Source: CALMEC01 sp963706315 | GTDB taxonomy: Bacteria; Actinomycetota; Thermoleophilia; Miltoncostaeales; Miltoncostaeaceae | DNA: 64,000 nt | Direction: 5' to 3' | Assembly (NCBI GenBank): GCA_963706315.1 | Contig: CAVPMA010000014.1 | Location: forward strand, 1 to 64,000 | Part shown: positions 27,844 to 34,427 of the stretch, piece by piece | Position numbering within the stretch: position 1 is the first letter of the stretch | Layout of the letters: each line of letters begins with the position of its first letter | Program-made: the position numbers and the translations under genes | Notes under the pieces: generated by a model | Database searches by the model: none | Told to the model about the DNA's origin: nothing | What the model saw: the letters and a program-made list of their open reading frames with translations, nothing else

Positions 27844-28250
27844 CCGTCGCCGCCGAGGAGCGGCTTCGGGCGGCCGGGCTGCGAGCGACCCGACCGCGCA
27901 TCGCCGTGATGGGGCTGCTGGAGGAGGTCGGCGGCCACCGCTCGGCCGACGATCTCGTCGCGCTGTTGGGGGCGAGGGGCCGGCCGCTTTCGCGCTCCAC
28001 CGTCTACAACGTGCTCGGCAACCTCGCGGGGGCGGGCCTGGTGCTCACCGCCGAGGTCGGGCCGGGCCGCGAGCTCTTCGAGGCGGCCGCGTCGTGGCAC
28101 CACCACTTCGTCTGCACCGATTGCGGAGCGATCGTGGACGTTCCCTGCGTGCGCGGCCGCCGGCCCTGCCTGCACGCGGACCTCCCCGGAGCGCAGGTCG
28201 ACCGTGCCGATGTGACCTTCCACGGCCGCTGCGCGGCCTGCGCGGCCTGA
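27840..28250 (+). CDS. Fur/PerR-family metalloregulator
   Basis: This 136-residue transcription regulator has the N-terminal winged helix (LRATRPRIAVMGLLEE, then SRSTVYNVLGNL) and a C-terminal metal and dimerisation domain with WHHHFVCTDCG. The structural-zinc cysteine pairs are C92/C95 and C131/C134. Whether it senses iron, zinc or peroxide cannot be told by eye; pairing with dps favours an iron or peroxide role. It is co-transcribed with dps, which would place its own gene under the two upstream palindromes. Confidence 0.9.
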   Translation: MTVAAEERLRAAGLRATRPRIAVMGLLEEVGGHRSADDLVALLGARGRPLSRSTVYNVLGNLAGAGLVLTAEVGPGRELFEAAASWHHHFVCTDCGAIVDVPCVRGRRPCLHADLPGAQVDRADVTFHGRCAACAA

Positions 28251-28260
28251 CCCGCGACGG

Positions 28261-29115
28261 TCAGACGGCCGAAGCCGCTCCGACCTCCGCGGCCGAGGTG
28301 CGGGCGCGACGGCCCGCGGTGCGCGGCCAGAGCACGTAGAGCAGCACCGGCACTGCGTAGAGGAGCCAGCCGGAGACCTCGATCACGGCGGGACGCGCCC
28401 GAAGCCCGAGCATCCCGGTGAGGAGGGAGCTGACCACCGTGCCGGGCTGCACGAGCCAGCTGAGGTTGAGCGCCTCTGCCTGGCCGAAGTCGATCCAGCC
28501 GGCTTCGGCCGCCGTGTGGAGCGACATCGCGACGAGGCCGCTCGCCACGAGCACCAGCGCGATCGCCGTGACCCGGAAGAAGCGGGCCAGGTCGAGTCGC
28601 GTGCCCCCGCGGAAGATGCCCCATCCGATGCCGACGGCGACCGCGATGCCGAGGAGCGCCCCAGCCGTCGCGGTGACCGGGCTCTCCGACGACTGGAAGG
28701 CGGCCAGCAGGAACACCGACGTCTCCAAGCCCTCGCGCAGCACCGCGAAGAACGCCATCGCCACAAGGGCCCACACCGAGCCCCGCGCCAGGGCGTTGCC
28801 GGCGCTCGCGCGCAGCCGACCCGGGAGCTGGTGGGCATGGCGGCGCATCCAGATGATCATGAACGTGACCATCCCCACGGCCACGGCGGTGACGATGGTC
28901 TCGAGCCCCTCCTGCTGCCGCTCCGGCAGGCTCCGGCTCACGAGCTGCAGCGCGACCGCCACGCCCAGGCACAGCGCGACGGCGCCGCCCACGCCGGCCC
29001 ACATCGGGCGCAGCGCTCGCCGTCCACCTTGCTGGAGCAGGAACGCCGCGACGATGCCGATGATCAGCGACGCCTCGACGCCCTCGCGGAGTCCGATGAC
29101 GAAGGTCTCAAGCAT
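28261..29115 (-). CDS. efeU: FTR1/EfeU-type iron permease
   Basis: This 284-residue membrane protein of the iron permease FTR1 family takes up ferrous iron with oxidation. Two REGxE motifs are present (GLREGVEASL at the N-terminus and VLREGLETSVF mid-protein), each in a hydrophobic helix, with about seven helices in all. It is convergent with the fur-family gene, ten bases away. No EfeO or EfeB partner gene is beside it. The 213 bases upstream to the DUF2469 gene hold its promoter region; I see no clear copy of the dps operator there. Confidence 0.92.
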   Translation of the reverse strand: MLETFVIGLREGVEASLIIGIVAAFLLQQGGRRALRPMWAGVGGAVALCLGVAVALQLVSRSLPERQQEGLETIVTAVAVGMVTFMIIWMRRHAHQLPGRLRASAGNALARGSVWALVAMAFFAVLREGLETSVFLLAAFQSSESPVTATAGALLGIAVAVGIGWGIFRGGTRLDLARFFRVTAIALVLVASGLVAMSLHTAAEAGWIDFGQAEALNLSWLVQPGTVVSSLLTGMLGLRARPAVIEVSGWLLYAVPVLLYVLWPRTAGRRARTSAAEVGAASAV

Positions 29116-29264
29116 CAGCTGCGGCTCCGGAGAGTCGTGGACATAAGGCCACCCATACACGGGGGGAAAGGGTCGCCGCCACCCTATCGCGCCGGGCCGG
29201 CTAAATGCAACGACAGTTACCGTTAGAGCCCGGTGACGTTCGTCGCGTCGTTGCCGCCCTGAGC

Positions 29265-29270
29265 TACACT
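29265..29270 (+). promoter_or_regulatory. Candidate -10 element for the DUF2469-coaX-dus genes
   Basis: TACACT lies 58 bases before the DUF2469 start within the 12-mer GCTACACTGCGC. The same 12-mer occurs at 33779-33790 before the bS18 gene, which suggests a shared promoter type. No good -35 is seen at the expected distance. Confidence 0.45.
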
Positions 29271-29328
29271 GCGCTGCCTTGAACGGGCGCCACGGGTGGA
29301 CCGGGCGCACCTCTGCCGCGGAGAGCCG

Positions 29329-29646
29329 ATGTCGCACGCCGACGAGCTTGAGGAGTACGACGCCGAGCTCGAGCTTCGCCTGAAGCGCGAGTACAACGAC
29401 GTCTTCCCCCTGTTTCGCTACTGCGTCCTGACGCAGGAGGCGACGTACCTGTGCAACATCGTCGAACGCCACCTCGACGTGCAGCCGTCCTACCCGATGT
29501 TCCGCATCGTGATGGAGGATGTGTGGGTCTGGGACAAGAACCGCCCCACGCGGATCATCCCGCGCGTCGAGGTCAACACCTCGCAGGACGTCACCATCGA
29601 GATCCTCAAGACGGACGCCGACAAGCTCACGGACACCACGAGGTAG
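29329..29646 (+). CDS. DUF2469 family protein
   Basis: This 105-residue product matches the actinobacterial DUF2469 pattern: an acidic N-terminus (DELEEYDAELELRLKREYND), a central strand segment, then DVWVWDKNRPTRIIPRVEV and DVTIEIL. Function is unknown. ATG 29329 follows a GGAGAG ribosome-binding site. It precedes coaX by eight bases and is probably in the same transcript. Confidence 0.9.
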   Translation: MSHADELEEYDAELELRLKREYNDVFPLFRYCVLTQEATYLCNIVERHLDVQPSYPMFRIVMEDVWVWDKNRPTRIIPRVEVNTSQDVTIEILKTDADKLTDTTR

Positions 29647-29654
29647 GTCCACTA

Positions 29655-30434
29655 GTGCTCCTCGCGATCGACGTGGGCAACACCCAGACCGTGGCCGGGG
29701 TCTTCCACGGCCAGGAGCTCATCCACCGCTGGCGTACCTCGACGGTCCGCACGGCGACGCTCGACGAGCTCGCCGCCGCGCATGACGCCATGCTGCGCCT
29801 GCGCGGCAGCAGCCTCGCCGACGTCGGCGACATGGTCGTGTCGTCGGTCGTGCCCGCCCTCACCACCGGCTACCGCGACCTGGCCGCCCGGTATCTCGAC
29901 ACTCCCGCGCTGGTGATCGGTCCCGGCGTTCGCACCGGCATGCCGATCGCGATCGACAACCCGCACGAGGTTGGAGCCGACCGCATCGTCAACAGCGTCG
30001 CCGCGTTCCGGCGCTACGGCGGCCCGTGCATCGTCGTCGACTTCGGCACCGCCACGAACTTCGACTGCGTGTCCGAGTCGGGGGAGTACCTCGGGGGAGC
30101 GATCACGCCGGGTATCGAGGTCTCCGTGGAGGCGCTCACGAGCCGGGCGGCCCGGCTCCTCAAGGTCGAGTTCGTCGAGCCGGCGTCGGTGGTCGGCAAG
30201 TCCACCGTCGCCGCCCTGCAGTCCGGCATCCTCTACGGCACCGTCGCGATGGTCGACGGCCTGGTGGCGCGGCTCAAGGAGGAGATCGGGGAGGGGGCCG
30301 TGGTCGTCGCCACCGGGGGCCTGTCCGAGCTCATCGTCCCGCTGTCGGTGCAGATCGACGCGCACGATCCGACGCTCACGCTCGACGGGCTGCGGCTCGT
30401 GTACGAGCAGAACGCGGCGAAGGCGGGCCGGTGA
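29655..30434 (+). CDS. coaX: Type III pantothenate kinase
   Basis: CoaX phosphorylates pantothenate, the first step to coenzyme A. The 259-residue product has the ASKHA phosphate-1 motif LLAIDVGNTQTVAGV at its N-terminus, then GADRIVNSVAA, the phosphate-2 motif VVDFGTATNFD, GGAITPGI and VVATGGLSELI. GTG 29655 places the phosphate-1 motif at the extreme N-terminus as usual. Confidence 0.95.
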   Translation: MLLAIDVGNTQTVAGVFHGQELIHRWRTSTVRTATLDELAAAHDAMLRLRGSSLADVGDMVVSSVVPALTTGYRDLAARYLDTPALVIGPGVRTGMPIAIDNPHEVGADRIVNSVAAFRRYGGPCIVVDFGTATNFDCVSESGEYLGGAITPGIEVSVEALTSRAARLLKVEFVEPASVVGKSTVAALQSGILYGTVAMVDGLVARLKEEIGEGAVVVATGGLSELIVPLSVQIDAHDPTLTLDGLRLVYEQNAAKAGR

Positions 30435-30442
30435 GGAAGCGC

Positions 30443-31486
30443 ATGGACCGCGTCATCGCGGCGCGTGAGACCGTGGCGCTCGGTCCGCCCGACGGGCCGT
30501 GGCCGCTCGCCGAGCCGTTCGAGATCGGCGGCGTGTCGATTCCCAACCGCGTGGTGCAGGCGCCGCTCGCCGGGATCGCCAACTGGGCGTTCCGCCACCA
30601 GTCGCGCCGGCACGGCGCGGGCCTCGCGGTGTCGGAGATGGTCGCGAGCTTCGGCATCGTCCACGGCAACGAGCGCACGCAGGCGATGCTCGACATGCGC
30701 CACGACGAGCGGCCCGTGGCGGTCCAGCTCTTCGGCGCCGATCCCGGGGCCATGGCGGAGGCCGCCCGCGCGGTGGAGGCGGCGGGGGCGGACATCGTCG
30801 ACATCAACATGGGGTGCCCCGTGCGCAAGGTCTGCAAGACCGGCGCCGGGGCGGCGCTGCTCATCGAGCCTGAGCGTGGCGCCGAGATCGTCGCGGCGAT
30901 GGTCCGCGCGGTCGCTATCCCCGTCTCGGTCAAGATGCGCCGGGGGGTGAGCCCGTCGACGGCCGACCCGGTCACCGCGGCGAAGCGGTTCGAGGCGGCG
31001 GGGGCCGCGGCGCTCTTCGTGCATCCCCGCACCGCCCAGGAGGAGTACTCGGGCCGGGCCGACCACCGCTACACGGCGGAGGTCGTCGAGGCGGTGTCGA
31101 TCCCGGTCATCGCCAGCGGCGACATCGACAGCGCGGCGGAGGCCCGCCGGGTCATGGCCGACTCCGGGGTCACGGCCGTCGCGATCGGACGGCCGGGACT
31201 CGGTAACCCGTGGATCTACGGCGAGATCGCGCAGGGCCGGGAGCCCGCTCCGCGGTCGCTTCGGCAGATCGTCGCCGAGGTCCACGGATTCGCCGCCGAC
31301 GTCGCGGCCGCGCTCGGCCCGAACCGGGCTTGCGCGTATATGCGAAAGTTCTATCCCTGGTACCTCGCCGGGGTGCCGGTGGCCGCGGCGGACCGCGAAG
31401 CGCTCCTCACCGCGCCGACCCTCGACGACGCCCTGGGCCTCCTGCGGGGCCTCGCGGAGCGAGCCGGCTTGAAACCGGCAGCGTAG
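30443..31486 (+). CDS. dus: tRNA-dihydrouridine synthase
   Basis: This FMN-dependent enzyme reduces uridines in tRNA D-loops. The 347-residue product has the TIM-barrel features QAPLAGIANWAFR, VQLFGADP, the catalytic-Cys region DINMGCPVRKVCKTGAG, HPRTAQEEYSG, VIASGDI and AIGRPGLGNPW. ATG 30443 is five bases after GAGGA. GTG 30431, which overlaps the coaX stop, is an alternative start. Confidence 0.94.
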   Translation: MDRVIAARETVALGPPDGPWPLAEPFEIGGVSIPNRVVQAPLAGIANWAFRHQSRRHGAGLAVSEMVASFGIVHGNERTQAMLDMRHDERPVAVQLFGADPGAMAEAARAVEAAGADIVDINMGCPVRKVCKTGAGAALLIEPERGAEIVAAMVRAVAIPVSVKMRRGVSPSTADPVTAAKRFEAAGAAALFVHPRTAQEEYSGRADHRYTAEVVEAVSIPVIASGDIDSAAEARRVMADSGVTAVAIGRPGLGNPWIYGEIAQGREPAPRSLRQIVAEVHGFAADVAAALGPNRACAYMRKFYPWYLAGVPVAAADREALLTAPTLDDALGLLRGLAERAGLKPAA

Positions 31487-31498
31487 GTCGTCTACGTT
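31469..31498 (+). promoter_or_regulatory. Candidate greA promoter
   Basis: TTGAAA (31469-31474) and TACGTT (31493-31498) are 18 bases apart and overlap the end of dus. A 15-base palindrome CGTAGGTCGTCTACG (31482-31496) covers the spacer and the -10, which would let a regulator block this promoter. Inferred from sequence symmetry and spacing. Confidence 0.45.
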
Positions 31499-31539
31499 AC
31501 CTCGCCGTTCCCGGCGCGAAGACCCACTGAAAGGTGCAC

Positions 31540-32022
31540 ATGGAGCGCGAAGTCGTCCTTACCGAAGATGGCTACAACAAGCTCACCGAGGAGATCGAGC
31601 ACCTCAAGGACGTCAAGCGTCGCGAGGTGGCCGAGCGCATCAAGGAAGCGCGCGAGTTCGGCGACATCTCGGAGAACTCCGAGTACGACGACGCCAAGAA
31701 CGAGCAGGCGCAGCTCGAGGCTCGCATCCTCCAACTCGAGCAGCAGCTTCGGAACGCCCGGGTCGTCGACGCGGAGCACGTGTCGACCGAGTCGGTGTCG
31801 ATCGGCGCGCGGGTGACCCTCAGGGATCTCGCCACGAGGAAGAGCACCGAGTACTCGGTGGTCGGCTCCGCGGAGGCCGACCCGCGCAACCACCGGCTCT
31901 CGTCCGAGAGCCCGCTCGGCAAGGCCGTGCTCGGGCGCAAGAAGGGCGAGAAGATCACCGTGTCCACACCGCGCGGCGCGCTCGAGTACCAGGTCATGAA
32001 GATCCAGCCTGGAGGCCATTGA
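31540..32022 (+). CDS. greA: Transcription elongation factor GreA
   Basis: GreA stimulates RNA cleavage by backtracked RNA polymerase. The 160-residue product has the N-terminal coiled coil with the acidic tip (REFGDISENSEYDDAKNEQA), and the C-terminal FKBP-like domain (ESPLGKAVLGRKKGEKI). ATG 31540 is five bases after AAGG; an in-frame GTG two codons upstream is less well placed. Confidence 0.96.
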   Translation: MEREVVLTEDGYNKLTEEIEHLKDVKRREVAERIKEAREFGDISENSEYDDAKNEQAQLEARILQLEQQLRNARVVDAEHVSTESVSIGARVTLRDLATRKSTEYSVVGSAEADPRNHRLSSESPLGKAVLGRKKGEKITVSTPRGALEYQVMKIQPGGH

Positions 32023-32062
32023 TCACGTTGGTCCCGGTCGGCGAACGCTGACCTCGGCGGCG

Positions 32063-33733
32063 ATGTCCACCGACCCTGAGATTCGGGAGCTCGCGGCGGC
32101 GAGCCGCGCATGGCCGTTCGAGGAGGCCCGCAAGATCGTCGACCGCCTCGCACGCACGCCCGCGCACGCCGACACGGTCGTCTTCGAGACGGGCTACGGC
32201 CCGTCCGGGTTGCCGCACATCGGCACGTTCGGCGAGGTCGCGCGCACGGCGATGGTGCGCCACGCCTTCGCCACGCTGTCGGAAGGGCCCAGCCGGCTCA
32301 TCTGCTTCTCGGACGACATGGACGGCCTGCGCAAGGTCCCCGACAACATTCCGAACCCCGAGCGCATGGAGCCCTACCTCGGGCTGCCGCTCACGCGGAT
32401 CCCCGACCCGTTCGGGACCGACGAGAGCTTCGGGCACCACAACAACGCGAGGCTGCGCGGGTTCCTCGACGCCTTCGGGTTCGACTACGAGTTCGTCTCG
32501 TCGTCGGACTGCTACGCCTCGGGCCTGTTCGACGCGGCGCTGCTTCGAATGCTCGAGCGGTTCGACGAGGTCATGGCGATTATGCTGCCGTCGCTCCGGG
32601 AGGAGCGCGCCGCCACCTACTCGCCGTTCCTGCCGCTGCACCCCGTGACCGGCGTGGTGATGCAGGTGCCGATCGACGAGGTACGCCCCGCCGACGGGAC
32701 GCTCGTGTGGCGCGATCCCGACTCCGGCGAGCGCTACGAGTCGCCCGTCACGGGCGGGCACTGCAAGCTGCAGTGGAAGCCCGACTGGGCGATGCGCTGG
32801 CACGCGCTGGGCGTCGACTACGAGATGTCGGGCAAGGACCTCATCGACTCGGTGCGCCAGTCGTCGCAGATCTGCCGGGTGCTCGGGTCGGAGCCCCCCG
32901 AGGGCTTCCACTACGAGCTCTTCCTCGACGAGCACGGCCAGAAGATCTCGAAGTCGCGCGGCAACGGGCTGACGATCGACGAGTGGCTCACCTACGCGAG
33001 CCGCGAGAGCCTGCAGCTGTTCATGTTCACCAAGCCGCGCGAGGCGAAGCGCCTGTACTTCGACGTGATCCCCCGCACCGTGGACGAGTACCTCGCCCAC
33101 CTCGACGGCTACGTCCGCCAGGACGGGGCGCGGCGCCTTGCCAACCCCGTGTGGCACATCCACGACGGCGACCCGCCCCCGCCGGAGCCGCTCGGCGGCG
33201 GCGCGGGCACCCAGGTGTCGTTCGCGCTGCTGCTCAACCTCGTGTCGGTCGCGAACACCGAGTCGAAGGACGTGTTGTGGGGCTTCCTCCGCCGGTATGC
33301 GCCCGGCGTGTCGCCCGAGACGCACCCGCGACTCGACGCGCTCGTGGGCTACGCCCTGCGCTACTACGCCGACTTCGTGAAGCCGGCGAAGCGCTACCGA
33401 CTCCCGGACGATGTGGAGCGCGGCGCGCTCACCCGCCTGTCGGACGCGCTGGCGTCCGCCCCGCCGGAGGCGAGCGGCGAGGAACTGCAGACCCTCGTGT
33501 ACGACGTCGGCAGATCCGTCGAGCGCTACCAGGATCCCGGCGCGAGGGGGGCGACCCCGGAGCGCCCAGGCGTGTCGCAGGCGTGGTTCGGCGCCATCTA
33601 CCAGGTGCTCCTCGGCGAGGAGCGCGGCCCGCGCTTCGGCTCGTTCGTCGCCCTGTACGGCGTGGATGAGACACGGGCGCTGATCGCGCGGGCGCTCGCC
33701 GGAGAACTCGTGGGGAGCCGGACGGCGGGGTGA
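32063..33733 (+). CDS. lysK: Lysyl-tRNA synthetase, class I
   Basis: This enzyme charges tRNA-Lys but has the Rossmann-type class I fold rather than the more usual class II form. The 556-residue product has the HIGH-like motif HIGT (52-55) in SGLPHIGTFGEVA and the KMSKS-like motif KISKS (294-298). The helical C-terminal anticodon-binding part follows. No class II LysRS is seen in this window. ATG 32063 is the start; the gene stands between greA and the bS18 gene. Confidence 0.94.
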   Translation: MSTDPEIRELAAASRAWPFEEARKIVDRLARTPAHADTVVFETGYGPSGLPHIGTFGEVARTAMVRHAFATLSEGPSRLICFSDDMDGLRKVPDNIPNPERMEPYLGLPLTRIPDPFGTDESFGHHNNARLRGFLDAFGFDYEFVSSSDCYASGLFDAALLRMLERFDEVMAIMLPSLREERAATYSPFLPLHPVTGVVMQVPIDEVRPADGTLVWRDPDSGERYESPVTGGHCKLQWKPDWAMRWHALGVDYEMSGKDLIDSVRQSSQICRVLGSEPPEGFHYELFLDEHGQKISKSRGNGLTIDEWLTYASRESLQLFMFTKPREAKRLYFDVIPRTVDEYLAHLDGYVRQDGARRLANPVWHIHDGDPPPPEPLGGGAGTQVSFALLLNLVSVANTESKDVLWGFLRRYAPGVSPETHPRLDALVGYALRYYADFVKPAKRYRLPDDVERGALTRLSDALASAPPEASGEELQTLVYDVGRSVERYQDPGARGATPERPGVSQAWFGAIYQVLLGEERGPRFGSFVALYGVDETRALIARALAGELVGSRTAG

Positions 33734-33780
33734 GGCACCGCGGCCGCGTGGCGCGCGTCCGGGCGCGGGGGGTTTTCCGC

Positions 33781-33786
33781 TACACT
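33781..33786 (+). promoter_or_regulatory. Candidate -10 element for the bS18 gene
   Basis: TACACT lies 28 bases before the bS18 start in the 12-mer GCTACACTGCGC, the same 12-mer found before the DUF2469 gene. A -35 is not evident. Confidence 0.4.
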
Positions 33787-33814
33787 GCGCGGCCGGTTCA
33801 GGACTGAGGAGCGT

Positions 33815-34096
33815 ATGGCCAGGTCACAGAGCAATGGTGGAGCCCGCAAGGGCAAGCGTCCCGGCGCCGCGCCGGCGGCACGCAAGCGCCGCCCGCAGTT
33901 GCCCCCGGAGGAGATCGACTGGAAGAACTTCCCGTCGCTTCGCCGGTTCCTGTCGGAGCGCGGCAAGATCCGCTCACGCCGCATCACGGGCCTGTCTCGC
34001 CGCCAGCAGGCGGCCCTCTCCAAGTCGGTCAAGCGCGCCCGCACGATGGGCCTGTTCCCCTATCCGGACCAGGAGCGCAGCCACCGCGAGCGGTAG
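33815..34096 (+). CDS. rpsR: Ribosomal protein bS18 with a long basic N-terminus
   Basis: This 93-residue product has a bS18 core: EEIDWKNFPSLRRFLSERGK, then ITGLSRRQQAALSKSVKRAR and a GLFPY end. An Arg/Lys/Gly-rich extension of about 30 residues precedes it, and the zinc cysteines of some bS18 proteins are missing. It is alone, not in the usual rpsF-ssb-rpsR-rplI group, so it may be a second copy. GAGGAG precedes ATG 33815. Confidence 0.88.
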   Translation: MARSQSNGGARKGKRPGAAPAARKRRPQLPPEEIDWKNFPSLRRFLSERGKIRSRRITGLSRRQQAALSKSVKRARTMGLFPYPDQERSHRER

Positions 34097-34134
34097 GCGG
34101 TCCGTCCGGCCGCGTTTGCGATAGTGCCGGCCCG

Positions 34135-34305
34135 ATGGGTGTGTGTCCGGCATGCGACGCGGCGCTGATCTGGCGCCAGAACGGCCTGTGGTGCGAACGC
34201 TGCCACCGCAAGGTCGAAACGTGCTGCGAAGGTGCGCCGCAGTGCGACGCCGAAGGTGTTACTGCCACTTCGGTGGGAGGGACTCCGCTCGGGGCCCCGT
34301 GCTAG
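34135..34305 (+). CDS. Cys-rich zinc-ribbon-like microprotein upstream of clpC
   Basis: This short open frame of 56 residues has seven cysteines in its first 40 positions: CPAC near the N-terminus, CERC, then CCEGAPQC. The paired CxxC motifs around NGLW look like a zinc ribbon. No ribosome-binding site is seen and a TATA-like GATAGT lies 12-17 bases upstream, so it may be made from a leaderless transcript. I know no named family. Small CxxC proteins next to clpC (McsA) exist in Firmicutes, but this sequence does not look like McsA. Confidence 0.55.
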   Translation: MGVCPACDAALIWRQNGLWCERCHRKVETCCEGAPQCDAEGVTATSVGGTPLGAPC

Positions 34306-34385
34306 CCTTCAGTCCTTGTCGGTCCAACTCAACCCTCGTCCCGGCGCCGTCTCTCAGGTGGGGCTCCGTCGGTTCTCCGGTCGTG

Positions 34386-34406
34386 ACGGAAACCCTCGGT
34401 TTCCGT
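34386..34406 (+). promoter_or_regulatory. Perfect hairpin in the clpC leader
   Basis: The arms ACGGAAACC and GGTTTCCGT pair perfectly around CTC. The hairpin lies four bases before the AAGGAGG ribosome-binding site of clpC. It could act as an operator in DNA or as an RNA structure controlling translation or stability. It lacks a T-tract, so it is not a standard terminator. Confidence 0.5.
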
Positions 34407-34427
34407 AGGTAAGGAGGGCAACGCCCG

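Noticed and set aside
31482..31496. Palindrome CGTAGGTCGTCTACG as a terminator of dus
   Set aside because: It overlaps the stop codon and lies across a better-supported greA promoter, and its stem is short (5 bases); it is noted with the promoter instead.
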